Shown: positions 51,685-61,653 of the stretch, piece after piece
Layout of the letters: every line of letters starts with the position of its first letter
Numbering within the stretch: position 1 is the stretch's first letter
Assembly: GCA_021646415.1 (NCBI GenBank)
Contig: SOEU01000003.1
Location: 1-64,000, forward strand
Direction of reading: 5' to 3'
DNA: 64,000 nucleotides
Source: Candidatus Brocadia sp.
GTDB lineage: Bacteria; Planctomycetota; Brocadiia; Brocadiales; Brocadiaceae
The notes under the pieces: model-generated
Told to the model about the DNA's origin: nothing
What the model saw: the letters and a program-made list of their open reading frames with translations, nothing else
Databases searched by the model: none
Position numbers and translations under genes: made by a program

Positions 51685-51836
51685 AATTTTTATTGAGAAC
51701 CGAAAGCCTCGTTTTTCTCTTCCAACTGTTATGCAATTGGAAAACTTCTTGCCTTATCCTTTTATTTAATGGTATTCTTTTGGTTATGGCTTAGGTACTT
51801 TAGTACAATTTATTTTTTGTGAGAGAGTGAATTTTT

Positions 51837-52412
51837 ATGAGAGGAACGACAGAAATAGACGCTGCCCCGGATGAAAAGAAAATCTATACATACGATGATT
51901 ATGCAAAACTCCCCGAAGGAGAACCGTACCAGCTAATAGGGGGAAAACTCGTAATGACACCTGCGCCATCCACATATCATCAGGAAATATCAAAACGGCT
52001 TGGATATCTACTTTATGAACATGCAGAGCTTAAACAAAAATTGGGAAAAGTCCTCCATGCACCAGTCGATGTATATTTTGAAGATGAAGAAACATACCAA
52101 CCGGATATAATCTTTATTTCAAACGATAGGGTTGGAATCATTAAAAAGGAAAAAATAGAAGGTGCCCCGGATCTTATTATAGAGATATTATCCCCTACTA
52201 CTGCCTATTATGACCTGATACATAAAAAGGATATTTATGCAAAGCACGGGGTAAAGGAATACTGGATAGTCGATCCGATGGAAAAGTGGGTTGAATCTTA
52301 TAAAAACGAGAACGGTAAATTTATCCTTATTGGCAAGGTACAAAAAGACGAAAGTATAGGCTCAACAATCCTAACCGGTTTTAAGGTGGCGTTAGATACA
52401 ATATTCGCGTAA
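51837..52412 (+). CDS. Uma2 family endonuclease-like protein
   Basis: The 191-residue protein of the Uma2 (DUF820) family, a PD-(D/E)XK-type fold, shows YTYDDYAKLPEGEPYQLIGGKLVMTPAP, ETYQPDIIFIS (active-site Asp/Glu), APDLIIEILSPTTAYYDLIHKK and EYWIVDPMEKWVE. Such genes are common as orphan or mobile elements in planctomycetes and cyanobacteria. It breaks the sugar locus in two and is not part of it. The start at 51837 follows GAGAGAG. Confidence 0.85.
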   Translation: MRGTTEIDAAPDEKKIYTYDDYAKLPEGEPYQLIGGKLVMTPAPSTYHQEISKRLGYLLYEHAELKQKLGKVLHAPVDVYFEDEETYQPDIIFISNDRVGIIKKEKIEGAPDLIIEILSPTTAYYDLIHKKDIYAKHGVKEYWIVDPMEKWVESYKNENGKFILIGKVQKDESIGSTILTGFKVALDTIFA

Positions 52413-52886
52413 TCCTTCTCTAAACTACCATTTTTTTAAACACCATGTCTATTTTTTAAACATTTCCTCTCTGTTCATAATAAAGATTTTTCTCTTCAAA
52501 AATAATTTTCCAATCCATTTAAGTTTTCACGCAAGAGTTGTGATTAGACGTTAGGTATTGCAATTAGACCTTCAGTAACGTGTTTATTGCGCGGGATTTT
52601 ATTCTATCAATACAATCCATCCCTGTTAAATAAGCAAAATTCATCCACTCCAGCTTAAACAATTTCCAATACTTATGTAGTTATATTTTATCCTCTTAGA
52701 CTCTTGCCTTCTGCTTATCCCATTATGCTTTCTCCCTCAACATTTTCATACCTCTGAAATGAATCCATCCGAGTATTTGGTATTAAGATTGCTTTCCAAA
52801 GTTTATGGAATTATTTCTATATTTTTAGAATTAAAATCAAGTACTCTTTAGAACAGTCGACAAAAACCAAAAGGGAATAAATTTGC
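52413..52886. other. AT-rich spacer before the sulfotransferase
   Basis: 474 bases; no frame above 60 codons with family features, no convincing palindrome. Presumably contains the promoter of the second half of the locus, with no motif I can defend. Confidence 0.4.
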
Positions 52887-54113
52887 ATGCCATTATCTGA
52901 ACTAGATATTCTTAAAAAAGAAAATAAATCCATCCTGGACGAATATGCCAAAGTCAGCGATTTGTGCAAAAACCTTATTTTTGAAATACAAAAACGGGAT
53001 AATCATATAAACACACTCGAGCATGAGAAAAAAATGATCATGGAGGAACTCAATCTACTGAAAAATCATAATAAGGAACTTGCATTAAAGTTAAATAACC
53101 ATGGTATCCACGGAGAAGTAAAACCAGATTCTAAAGCTAACGAAACCTTAGAATATCTTCTCTCCAGGAGTCAAAGTAAAACAGCTGTGCGGGTAACGTC
53201 TTTAAAAAAGAATAATCCGAAAATATGCATGATCTCTAGTTTACCTAAATCGGGAACATGGAGCATGCAGTATTTTTGGGCTGTTTTTGATTCATTGTGT
53301 AAAGGAAGCAAAGAATATGATCCATATGACCCATTTTTTTTGGAACTAGATGGCATCGGAATCGATTTATTTGCTATCGCACATTTTTACTGCCCTGAGT
53401 ACAACTATTATGTTCCTGAAGATTATCGGGAGAAACTTGCTTCGTTGAAGTACCCTGCCGCTCCTGGATATGACTGGGGGAATGAATATCTGAGGGATAA
53501 TGGACTTGCCACACACTGCGACCTGTTAAAAAATAAGAATGTAAAAATCGTTTTCATGTATCGGAACCCATTGGATCAACTGGTATCTTACGGACGTGCT
53601 TGGTGGATGTACGATCAAAAGATTGCCCCTAGGCCAAGAAGTATTATGCAAGACAAAAATGGAAACCTTATACAGGTAGATACTTTTAAGCAATTTATCA
53701 GGACTGGTGGGGCCACATCTTATGTCTACTATTTTTTTACCTATCATATTATGAAAAATATTCTTGGGGATGACCTCCTCTTTGTACGTTACGAAGATGT
53801 ATTTCGAAATAGGTACACGAAATTAAGAGAAATTGGAAATTTTTTTCTTGGATCAATTGATAATGGCGCATATAAAGACCCATTCGATAAAGCGGTTGAT
53901 CTGACGAAAATAGAGAATATGAAATTATTGGAATCTGTCACTCCCAAAGCCATTACTCATCATTATTTAAACCCCAAGCCAGGCGGAATAAGACATGTGT
54001 TTGATGGTAGTATTGGCAAATGGAAAAGGTATTTTGATCAGGATGACATCGATTATGTATTTGGTTTGCTCGATAATCTTGGCATCGGGAAAGATTACTT
54101 TGTTTTTGATTAA
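52887..54113 (+). CDS. Sulfotransferase with N-terminal coiled coil
   Basis: The 408-residue protein has a coiled coil (about 1-80; DILKKENKSILDEYAKVSDL, EHEKKMIMEELNLLKNH). The sulfotransferase domain follows: MISSLPKSGTWSMQYFW is the 5'-phosphosulfate loop (Lys/Ser/Gly/Thr), and VKIVFMYRNPLDQLVSYGRAWW the 3'-phosphate motif. It would transfer sulfate from PAPS to a glycan hydroxyl. No PAPS-synthesis gene is nearby. Eukaryotic-style domains like this are frequent in planctomycetes. The coiled coil probably drives oligomerisation or tethering. Confidence 0.87.
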   Translation: MPLSELDILKKENKSILDEYAKVSDLCKNLIFEIQKRDNHINTLEHEKKMIMEELNLLKNHNKELALKLNNHGIHGEVKPDSKANETLEYLLSRSQSKTAVRVTSLKKNNPKICMISSLPKSGTWSMQYFWAVFDSLCKGSKEYDPYDPFFLELDGIGIDLFAIAHFYCPEYNYYVPEDYREKLASLKYPAAPGYDWGNEYLRDNGLATHCDLLKNKNVKIVFMYRNPLDQLVSYGRAWWMYDQKIAPRPRSIMQDKNGNLIQVDTFKQFIRTGGATSYVYYFFTYHIMKNILGDDLLFVRYEDVFRNRYTKLREIGNFFLGSIDNGAYKDPFDKAVDLTKIENMKLLESVTPKAITHHYLNPKPGGIRHVFDGSIGKWKRYFDQDDIDYVFGLLDNLGIGKDYFVFD

Positions 54114-54390
54114 TAGCCAGTATGCTCGATAAATTATCAAGTGGTTATAAAAAGGAAAACAATCAAATTCTTTAATAGGACTACCATTTGATTGCTACAT
54201 TCTCAACATATAGTATGAATGACTGTGAAGCGGATAGCCCAATTTTTAAAATAACCATTCACTATATTTATATTTCATGTATCACGACAAGATGATACAT
54301 TTGCAAACCCAGGATATACTATCTTCCCTCTTCCAATAGAGTTATGTGTATTATTAATATCTACGAGTACTAGAGACAACATAAAATAAA

Positions 54391-55164
54391 ATGAATAATA
54401 ATTGGAGAGTCTGGAACAAAGCAAAAGAATACGGAAATGTTTTCTTTGCACGCGCAATTGGGAATTTGCCTGAAATGGAAAGCAGTAAATCAGCTGCACG
54501 AGCAATCTCAAGCATTGCTAAAGAAAATTACCTCATTATGGATATCGGATGTGGCGCTGGGCACTATCTTGTGTCATTGGATAATACATTAAAAATCCCA
54601 TTCAAGTATTATGGTATAGATGCCACTCCATATTATATTGAGATGGCTAAAAAAGCGTTGTTTGAACGAAATACCAACCCTTTAAGATTACATACAAATT
54701 TTGAAGTAGGCGATATCTTTCACTTAACGGTGAGAAATAATTTTGCAGATATAACAATGTGCAACAATTTACTTCTCCATTTACCTTCCATTGAAAAACC
54801 TATTAGGGAACTCTGGAGAATAACCAGAAAATTTGTCGTTATTAGAACGCTTATAGGTAATATCTCTTTTCGGATTAAACAGATCGATTCACCTGAAGAA
54901 TATACCGAAGAGGGAGAACCTGTCTATTTTCAATATTTTAATATATATTTTAAAGCATATATCGAGGGTCTCATTAGAAAATTGAGTAATGTAAAAGAAT
55001 ACACTTTCATTGAAGACAACAGCTTTAATCCTGACAAAATCGTCAATTCCAAGAATTGTTATCAAAAAGTCCCGCACAACTTAACGACTGTTGTAAATGG
55101 AATGCAAGCGAATAACTATATTATTCAGCCCTGGAAGTTTGTAATTATTGAAAAGAAAGAGTAA
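54391..55164 (+). CDS. SAM-dependent methyltransferase
   Basis: The 257-residue Rossmann methyltransferase has IMDIGCGAGHYLVSL (SAM loop), GIDATPYYIEMAKKA and ADITMCNNLLLHLPS (motif for the substrate side). The N-terminus is NWRVWNKAKEYGNVFFARAIG. Probably O- or N-methylates a sugar or its lipid carrier. The stop overlaps the legB start (stop at 55162-55164). The acceptor is unknown. Confidence 0.83.
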   Translation: MNNNWRVWNKAKEYGNVFFARAIGNLPEMESSKSAARAISSIAKENYLIMDIGCGAGHYLVSLDNTLKIPFKYYGIDATPYYIEMAKKALFERNTNPLRLHTNFEVGDIFHLTVRNNFADITMCNNLLLHLPSIEKPIRELWRITRKFVVIRTLIGNISFRIKQIDSPEEYTEEGEPVYFQYFNIYFKAYIEGLIRKLSNVKEYTFIEDNSFNPDKIVNSKNCYQKVPHNLTTVVNGMQANNYIIQPWKFVIIEKKE

Positions 55165-56162
55165 TGATATTAAGGCATAAAAAAATTCTCGTTACCGGCT
55201 CTGAAGGTTTTATCGGTAGTCACCTTGTAGAGCGGCTATTGAAGGAACATTGCAAAATCAGGGCCTTTGTTCTTTACAATTCCTTTAATTCCTGGGGTTG
55301 GCTGAATACTTTCCCAAAAGAACTCCTTAAAGATGTTGAAATATTTACCGGTGATATTAGAGACCCAAATAGCGTTAGAAACGCGATAAAAGGGATAAAA
55401 ATAGTCTTTCATCTGGCGGCTTTAATTGGCATTCCATATTCCTATTATTCACCAGATTCCTATATAGATACCAATATCAAAGGTACTTTAAACATCTTAC
55501 AGGCATGTCGGGATTTTGTTGTAGAAAGGGTTTTTATTACTTCCACGTCTGAGGTATATGGTACGGCACAGTATGTTCCCATTGATGAAAAGCACCCACT
55601 TCAACCACAATCTCCATATTCTGCCACAAAGATTAGCGCTGACACCCTGGCAGAGAGTTTTTATAGGTCTTTTGACCTGCCAGTAACAATAGTAAGGCCC
55701 TTTAATACGTATGGTCCTCGGCAGTCAGCAAGGGCGGTAATCCCTACAATTATTATCCAACTTCTATCAGGGAAAAAAGTGATAAAGCTCGGAGCATTAC
55801 ATCCAACTCGGGATATGGTGTATGTAAATGACACGGTTGATGGCTTTATTGCAATAGCGAAATCGGATAATTCAGTTGGAGAAGAAATAAATATTGCAAC
55901 ACAAACTGAAATTTCTGTTGGAGAACTTGCAAACAAAATTATTGATAAGATAAATCCAGAAGTAAGGGTGACGACGGATGAACGGAGGATAAGGCCAGAA
56001 AAGAGTGAGGTCGAAAGACTATTAGGAAGTAACGAAAAAATAAGAGGATTAACGAACTGGAAACCAAAATACACCATCGATTCAGGGTTGGCGGAGACAG
56101 TTGAGTGGTTCAAAAAGAAGGACAATCTAAAGATGTACAAGTCGGAAATTTATAATGTGTAA
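55164..56162 (+). CDS. legB: Nucleotide-sugar 4,6-dehydratase of legionaminic acid synthesis
   Basis: The 332-residue extended SDR has ILVTGSEGFIGSHLVERLL, the LegB-type FNSWGWLNTF, HLAALIGIPYSYYSPDSYIDTNI, SPYSATKISADTLAESFY (Tyr-x3-Lys) and RPFNTYGPRQSARAVIPTII. LegB converts GDP-GlcNAc (or UDP-GlcNAc) to the 4-keto-6-deoxy sugar, the first dedicated step to legionaminic acid. Next genes are a formyltransferase and neuB/legI. The aminotransferase LegC is not in the window. Confidence 0.92.
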   Translation: MILRHKKILVTGSEGFIGSHLVERLLKEHCKIRAFVLYNSFNSWGWLNTFPKELLKDVEIFTGDIRDPNSVRNAIKGIKIVFHLAALIGIPYSYYSPDSYIDTNIKGTLNILQACRDFVVERVFITSTSEVYGTAQYVPIDEKHPLQPQSPYSATKISADTLAESFYRSFDLPVTIVRPFNTYGPRQSARAVIPTIIIQLLSGKKVIKLGALHPTRDMVYVNDTVDGFIAIAKSDNSVGEEINIATQTEISVGELANKIIDKINPEVRVTTDERRIRPEKSEVERLLGSNEKIRGLTNWKPKYTIDSGLAETVEWFKKKDNLKMYKSEIYNV

Positions 56163-56296
56163 AAATATTTATTTAGACGCCCCTATTGCAATAATTCGCA
56201 CTATATTTATGAGAAAGGGATTTGCCTGCCAAGTTCGGCGCTTAATGGCGAAGATGATATCCATTACGTATGTGAAGTTCTAAAGGAGTTCATTTC

Positions 56297-56956
56297 TTGA
56301 AGGTTAGTTTATTTACCAAAGTTAACAAGCCCACAGTTAAAGAATGCATTGAGTATTTACATGGACATTTCGACTGTGTGTCTGTTTATCAGGGTAAGAC
56401 CGGTGATCCATTTCCTGCTGTAGCCCACCATGAGTCTTCGGATATAGTACTTTCGTATTTGTCGCCATGGATAATTCCAAAGGTGATATTAGAAAAAACA
56501 ACGTTATGGAATATCAATTTTCATCCTGCACCCCCTGAATACCCTGGTATCGGGTGCTTTAATTTTGCCCTGTACAACAATGAGAAAACGTACGGTGTTA
56601 CCGTGCATCATATGGCAGAAAGAGTTGATACGGGTAAATTAATCGCTGTAAAACGCTTTCCATTACTGGAATCTGATTCAGTTTATAGTCTAAGTATCAA
56701 AAGTTATGGCTATATGCTTTCGTTATTTTTTGAAGTCGTAGACCTGATTATAACGAAAAAATCTCTTCCAAAGAATAATGAAACATGGAAAAGAAAACCT
56801 TATACCAGAAAAGAGTTGGAAAAACTTTGCGAGATTTCCCTGGATATGAAAGAAGGCGAAATAAAAAAACGCATCAGGGCAACCACCTATCCACGTATGC
56901 CTGGCACATACATTAAGTTGGCCGGTTACAAATTCGAATACAAACCAGAGAAATAA
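56297..56956 (+). CDS. Sugar N-formyltransferase-like protein
   Basis: The 219-residue formyltransferase fold starts at TTG 56297 after AAAGGAG. INFHPAPPEYPGIGCFNFALYN contains N and H of the catalytic Asn-His-Asp triad; the Asp is in HHMAERVDTGKLIAVKRFP. It uses 10-formyl-THF as donor and is like VioF/FdtF. It sits where legionaminic clusters usually have the LegH acetyltransferase. It may put a formyl group on the 4-amino sugar. It could equally be a cis-acting tRNA-Met family member, but it is short and lacks the C-terminal domain. Confidence 0.82.
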   Translation: MKVSLFTKVNKPTVKECIEYLHGHFDCVSVYQGKTGDPFPAVAHHESSDIVLSYLSPWIIPKVILEKTTLWNINFHPAPPEYPGIGCFNFALYNNEKTYGVTVHHMAERVDTGKLIAVKRFPLLESDSVYSLSIKSYGYMLSLFFEVVDLIITKKSLPKNNETWKRKPYTRKELEKLCEISLDMKEGEIKKRIRATTYPRMPGTYIKLAGYKFEYKPEK

Positions 56957-56964
56957 GAATAACA

Positions 56965-57969
56965 ATGAATACGGTTTTTATTATTGCAGAGGCTGGGGTT
57001 AATCACAATGGTGATCTGGGTACAGCCCTTAAACTAGTCGATGTTGCTGCAAGCGCTGATGCCGATGCGGTAAAATTTCAGACATTCAAAGCTGAAAAAC
57101 TGGCCAGCGGATTTGCCTTGAAGGCAAAATATCAAAGGAAATCAACCAATTCAGATGGTTCACAACGTGATATGCTGAAGTCATTGGAACTGGACTATCA
57201 TGCACACAAAGAACTTATAGCATACTGTAATGAAAAGGGTATTTTGTTTCTATCGACTCCCTTTGATCTCGACAGTGTCTCACTGCTTCATAAACTCGGA
57301 CTTCATATTTTTAAAATACCGTCTGGTGAAATAACTAATCTGCCCTATCTGAGAAAAATTGGAAACCTCAAGAAAAACGTAATTATGTCAACGGGCATGG
57401 CCGACCTGGGTGAAATAGAAGACGCACTTGATACACTTATCGAAGCAGGAACACCAAGAAACAATATCAAGATTTTGCATTGTAATACAGAATATCCTAC
57501 TCCTTATGAGGATGTTAACTTACATGCAATGCTTACCATAAGAGACGCCTTCAAGGTGGATGTTGGATATTCCGATCATACGCCTGGTATAGATATTCCT
57601 ATTGCTGCAGTTGCTCTTGGAGCATCGGTAATTGAAAAACACTTTACTCTAGACAAAAATATGGAAGGTCCTGATCACAAGGCATCTCTGGAACCTCGTG
57701 AATTAGCAAATATGGTAAAGGCAATCAGAAATGTTGAAAAGGCGCTTGGTAGCGGCATTAAAAAGGTTTCTCCTTCAGAAGCAAATAATAAGACTATCGG
57801 AAGAAAAAGTATTGTAGCATCGAAGGATATTAAAAAAGGAGAAATTTTCACAAGGCACAATATAACTGCTAAAAGGCCCGGTAATGGTTTAAGCCCAATG
57901 GAGTGGTATCGCGTTATAGGAAGGATGGCTACCAGAAATTTTTCTCAAGACGAGATTATCACAATATGA
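56965..57969 (+). CDS. neuB: N-acetylneuraminate/legionaminate synthase
   Basis: The 334-residue NeuB family enzyme (TIM barrel plus SAF) shows FIIAEAGVNHNGDLGTALKLVD, AVKFQTFKAEKL, KIPSGEITNLPYL, MSTGMADLGEIEDAL, ILHCNTEYPTPYEDVNLHAM, GYSDHTPG, HFTLDKNMEGPDHKASLEP and a C-terminal antifreeze-like RKSIVASKDIKKGEIF. It condenses a 2,4-diacylamino-6-deoxymannose with PEP to make a nonulosonic acid. Neighbouring legB, neuC and legF support legionaminic type (LegI). Distinguishing Leg from Neu needs phylogeny. Confidence 0.94.
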   Translation: MNTVFIIAEAGVNHNGDLGTALKLVDVAASADADAVKFQTFKAEKLASGFALKAKYQRKSTNSDGSQRDMLKSLELDYHAHKELIAYCNEKGILFLSTPFDLDSVSLLHKLGLHIFKIPSGEITNLPYLRKIGNLKKNVIMSTGMADLGEIEDALDTLIEAGTPRNNIKILHCNTEYPTPYEDVNLHAMLTIRDAFKVDVGYSDHTPGIDIPIAAVALGASVIEKHFTLDKNMEGPDHKASLEPRELANMVKAIRNVEKALGSGIKKVSPSEANNKTIGRKSIVASKDIKKGEIFTRHNITAKRPGNGLSPMEWYRVIGRMATRNFSQDEIITI

Positions 57970-58763
57970 ATTCCGGCAATAACAGCAGTGCCAATGTACT
58001 TGAATATACTGAAACACAGCGAAATCTGGCTGTAAGGATCAATGCTCACAAACACTTTTCCAATTTTAGCCTGGAGGATTGGCTCAATTCACATCTGAAC
58101 TTAATGCCCCGAGCAGCCCTTCTTGATTTAGGTTGCGGCAATGGTAATCTTTTCCCTGTATTTGGGAAAATGCTTGGAGAGAGTGGTTTGGTGGTCGGAA
58201 TCGATAAGTCCGACGAACTCCTTTGGGAAGCAAGTAAGCAAAACTGTATTACTCGTACATTATTGTTGAAATGGGACATGAACGCCAGGATGCCCTTTCT
58301 TGAAGGGAGTTTTGACTACGTTATATCATCGTTTGCAATATACTACATTGATGATGTAACAGCAATACTTAGGGAAATTAAGAGGGTCTTACGTCGGTCA
58401 GGAGAAGTTTTCCTCATTGGACCAGCGGATAATAATGCAAAGGAACTGTACGAATTTAACAAGAGAATATTTGGTTTTGGAAGATGCGAAAAGATAGACA
58501 AAAGAACAAAACGGCTTGAGAAGGAATTTTACCCTGTATTGAAGACCCTATTTACAGATGTTGCGTTCAATATAATACCCAGCAAACTGGTTTTCCCGGG
58601 TAAAAAAGAATTCCTGGAGTATTATACAGCAACACTACTTTTTGAAGAATCTGTGAAAAAATGTGTTTCCAAACCAAACATAGAAACAATAGATGCCCAT
58701 GATATATCCCCTATTGTGGTTTCCAAGGAGATGGTAATTCTGAGGGGTATTAAAAATGAATAA
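57966..58763 (+). CDS. SAM-dependent methyltransferase (second)
   Basis: Starts at ATG 57966 (overlaps neuB stop by four bases, ATGA). The 265-residue Rossmann fold has ALLDLGCGNGNLFPVFGKML, GIDKSDELL and DYVISSFAIYYIDDVTAILREIKRVLRRSGEVF (motif post II). Longer start upstream in neuB is unlikely. Probably methylates the nonulosonic acid or a linked sugar. Overlap with the neuC start (ATG 58756) indicates coupling. Confidence 0.83.
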   Translation: MNSGNNSSANVLEYTETQRNLAVRINAHKHFSNFSLEDWLNSHLNLMPRAALLDLGCGNGNLFPVFGKMLGESGLVVGIDKSDELLWEASKQNCITRTLLLKWDMNARMPFLEGSFDYVISSFAIYYIDDVTAILREIKRVLRRSGEVFLIGPADNNAKELYEFNKRIFGFGRCEKIDKRTKRLEKEFYPVLKTLFTDVAFNIIPSKLVFPGKKEFLEYYTATLLFEESVKKCVSKPNIETIDAHDISPIVVSKEMVILRGIKNE

Positions 58764-59916
58764 AAGGAAAATAGCCGTTTTTACTGGTAACAGGGCTGAA
58801 TACGGACTATTAAATCCTGTAATCGAAGAACTATCTTCGAGGACATCGCTTGAGATACATCTCATAATTTCTGGCAGCCATTTGTTAGAAGATTTCGGAA
58901 GAACAGTTGCAGAAATTGATATATCTTCTATAAGGAACGTTAGAAAAATTCCCCTGTCCATTAACCATACGGATAAAGGAGTCGAACTGCTCTTGTTATT
59001 TTCTTCCATCACGCAACATGGCGCACATATGCTCAGCAAATTAAAACCAGATTTGATTATTTTAGCTGGCGACCGTTATGAGACCTTTGCTATAGCTGTT
59101 ACTGCCTATTATTTGAATATACCCATTATCCACCTTTTTGGTGGTGACCTTTCCCAGGGAGGGCATCTTGACGATTCGGTGCGACACTGCGTAACGAAGC
59201 TCGCGCACTTGCATTTTACTACAAATGAGAGTTCCTACAATAGAATACTCAATCTTGGCGAAGAAAAATGGAGGGTTTTCAATGTTGGTTCAACTGTTAT
59301 AGACAATATTTTGAGCAGCAGATACGCAACTGCTGATGAACTTTCGAAAGAATACAATATTGACATAACAAAACCAATAATTCTTTTTACCCAGCATCCG
59401 GTAACTACTGAAATCGAAATGGCATACAATCAGGTAAAAGCAAGTCTTGAAGCATTGAGGGAATGTGGGTATCAGGCTGTCATTACCTATCCAAGCAATG
59501 ATCCTGGCTCTGATCAGATCATAAAAGCAATTTCAGAATATGCTTCCATTCCTCATTTCAGAATCGTAATAAGTCTTGGGTGGAAACGTTATCTTGGATT
59601 TATGAAAATAGCCTCAGTTGTTGTGGGTAATTCAAGTAGTGGTCTCATGGAAACCCCTTTTTTTAAAATACCTTGTGTAAATGTTGGAACGAGGCAGGAC
59701 GGTAGACTAAGGGCTGAAAATGTTATTGATGTCCCCTACCAGAAAAATGCCATCATAAATGCAATCAACACGGCTCTTAATAATAATGATTTTCGTAGAA
59801 AAGCACTCAATTGTTCAAACCCTTACGGAAACGGCGGTGCCTCAAAAATAATTGCAGATGTTTTAGAGTCTATCCCCTTAAATAAGGCATTATTGCAAAA
59901 AAAAATGACATTTTAA
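58756..59916 (+). CDS. neuC: Hydrolysing UDP/GDP-sugar 2-epimerase (NeuC/LegG-like)
   Basis: The 386-residue GT-B-like 2-epimerase has GNRAEYGLLNPVIEELS, LIISGSHLLEDFGRT, LIILAGDRYETFAIAVTAYYLNIPIIHLFGGDLSQGGHLDDSVRH (shown in parts), FTQHPVTTE and the C-terminal GNSSSGLMETPFFKIPCVNVGTRQDGR. It releases the nucleotide and epimerises C2 to give the manno sugar for NeuB. With legB in the same operon, LegG is the better functional name. Confidence 0.93.
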   Translation: MNKRKIAVFTGNRAEYGLLNPVIEELSSRTSLEIHLIISGSHLLEDFGRTVAEIDISSIRNVRKIPLSINHTDKGVELLLLFSSITQHGAHMLSKLKPDLIILAGDRYETFAIAVTAYYLNIPIIHLFGGDLSQGGHLDDSVRHCVTKLAHLHFTTNESSYNRILNLGEEKWRVFNVGSTVIDNILSSRYATADELSKEYNIDITKPIILFTQHPVTTEIEMAYNQVKASLEALRECGYQAVITYPSNDPGSDQIIKAISEYASIPHFRIVISLGWKRYLGFMKIASVVVGNSSSGLMETPFFKIPCVNVGTRQDGRLRAENVIDVPYQKNAIINAINTALNNNDFRRKALNCSNPYGNGGASKIIADVLESIPLNKALLQKKMTF

Positions 59917-59926
59917 AGTAAAACCA

Positions 59927-60595
59927 ATGAAAAAGATCTTAATAGTAGCCCCCCATCCTGATGACGAAACATTGGGTTGCGGAGGAACCATTTTAAAATA
60001 TAAAGCCATTGGGAATCAGGTATATTGGCTCATATTAACAAATATTTTACAACAGGATAAATACGGAAAGAAGGCAATCAATTCCAGACAACAAGAGATT
60101 GATGCTGCCGCAAGAGCATATAACTTTGATGAATTCTTTAAATTAGATTTCCCCGCAACAAAACTTGATACGCTACCGAAACGACAAATAATCGAACGGG
60201 TAACTGATGTTATAGGTAAAATAAAACCAGAAGTTGTGTATATACCCAATAGAAGCGATGTACATTCAGATCATAGGGTTACTTTTGACGTTATGGTAAG
60301 TGCAACAAAAACATTTCGTTACCCATTTATTAAAAAAATTCTCATGTATGAAGTTATTTCAGAAACTGAATTTGCTCCGGCCGTGTTAGATAACGCATTC
60401 ATTCCGAATAGTTTTTCTGACATAACAAATTACATGGATAAAAAACTTGCCATTATGAAGATATATAAAAATGAACTAAGAAGGTTTCCTTTCCCCAGGA
60501 GTAAAGAAAATATAAAGGCACTGGCAACTTTCAGGGGCGCAACTGCCGCGTTAAAATATGCAGAAGCCTTTACGATTCTTAAAGAAATATGGTAA
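59927..60595 (+). CDS. PIG-L family N-deacetylase
   Basis: The 222-residue LmbE/PIG-L protein shows ILIVAPHPDDETLGCGGTI (metal-binding AHPDDE), the RQQEIDAAARAYNF helix and VYIPNRSDVHSDHRVTFDVMV (second metal histidine pair). It removes N-acetyl from a sugar, or from a glycan-linked intermediate, which could free the amine for formylation. The overlap with the next gene is 7 bases. Confidence 0.88.
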   Translation: MKKILIVAPHPDDETLGCGGTILKYKAIGNQVYWLILTNILQQDKYGKKAINSRQQEIDAAARAYNFDEFFKLDFPATKLDTLPKRQIIERVTDVIGKIKPEVVYIPNRSDVHSDHRVTFDVMVSATKTFRYPFIKKILMYEVISETEFAPAVLDNAFIPNSFSDITNYMDKKLAIMKIYKNELRRFPFPRSKENIKALATFRGATAALKYAEAFTILKEIW

Positions 60596-61653
60596 CGGAC
60601 ACCATGAAATTAAATGTTTACAAAATAAGACCAAACCAGACGTACCATGAAATTACTGTACGAGAGGACTGGAAAAAGCTAAAAAATCGCAGGTATTATG
60701 AATATCGTGGACTTTGGTCGGAATTACCAGAGAAACAGATAGTGTCCAATTTCCCCTTACACCTGGATATTGAAATTACAACTTTGTGTAATCTCCTTTG
60801 CCCGATGTGTCCCAGGACGCTGATGGTTGCCCAAAATAATTTTTTAAATCCGGGAATAATGATGCCTGAGGATTTCCAGTACATCATTGATCAAGGCGCA
60901 ACTCATGGTCTGTACAGTATTAAATTGAATTACCTTGGTGAACCTCTGGTTCATCCCAACATTGTTGAATTTGTGAAGTATGCAAAGGATAAAGGTATTG
61001 AAGATGTTATGTTCAATACAAATGGATCACTTCTGACCGAAGAGATAAGCGAAAAGCTGTTAGAGGCTGGTCTGGATAAGCTTTTTTTGTCGTTTGATTC
61101 TCCATACAAAAAGCAATATGAACAGATACGATTTGGTGCAAAGTATGAGGACGTCCTGAGAAATATTAAAAATTTCTATAAGCTTAAAATGAAAAGATTC
61201 CCACATGTTCAGGTAAGGATATCTATGGTTATGATGTCTGATGATCCTGAATTAAGAAAGGATTTTGTCAAGCTATTTCAGGATACAGCCGATGCGATTG
61301 GCTTTGATGAGTATCGTAATCCTGATAACAGGAGTATAAAATCCATAGTTCATGGCTTTGTCTGTGCTCAGCTTTATCAGAGGATGTTTTTAAGATTGAA
61401 TGGGAACGTAGGCGTCTGCTGTGCAGATAATTGGGGAAAATATATTGTCGGGTGCTGGAAAACAAAATCCTTGCACGACATCTGGCATAATGAGCGATAT
61501 ACTACAATTCGAAAGGCTCACGTGGAGGGGCTCTATCACACGATACCAATGTGCGGTGTCTGTACAATACCATCAGCCCAGGACAATGCCATGAGGCGGA
61601 ATTTATCGCAAAGGAGGCTGACGAGTGATAGCCATTATTCCTGCAAGGGGTAG
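60589..61653 (+). CDS. Radical SAM protein with SPASM-like domain in the nonulosonate cluster
   Basis: The 354-residue protein has C67xxxC71xxC74 in TLCNLLCPMCPRT, YLGEPLVHPNIVEF, MFNTNGSLL and KLFLSFDSPYKK. C-terminal cysteines VGVCCADNW, VGCWKTKSLHDIW and MCGVCTIP make an auxiliary cluster. It resembles the radical SAM gene at 18567. It overlaps neighbours at both ends (7 and 29 bases) and is thus tightly coupled. Probably dehydrogenates or epimerises a sugar. The first ATG could be 60589 or 60604. Confidence 0.87.
   Translation: MVTDTMKLNVYKIRPNQTYHEITVREDWKKLKNRRYYEYRGLWSELPEKQIVSNFPLHLDIEITTLCNLLCPMCPRTLMVAQNNFLNPGIMMPEDFQYIIDQGATHGLYSIKLNYLGEPLVHPNIVEFVKYAKDKGIEDVMFNTNGSLLTEEISEKLLEAGLDKLFLSFDSPYKKQYEQIRFGAKYEDVLRNIKNFYKLKMKRFPHVQVRISMVMMSDDPELRKDFVKLFQDTADAIGFDEYRNPDNRSIKSIVHGFVCAQLYQRMFLRLNGNVGVCCADNWGKYIVGCWKTKSLHDIWHNERYTTIRKAHVEGLYHTIPMCGVCTIPSAQDNAMRRNLSQRRLTSDSHYSCKG

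Noticed and set aside
55661-56140. 159-codon minus-strand frame over legB
   Set aside because: It is antisense to the conserved C-terminal half of LegB.
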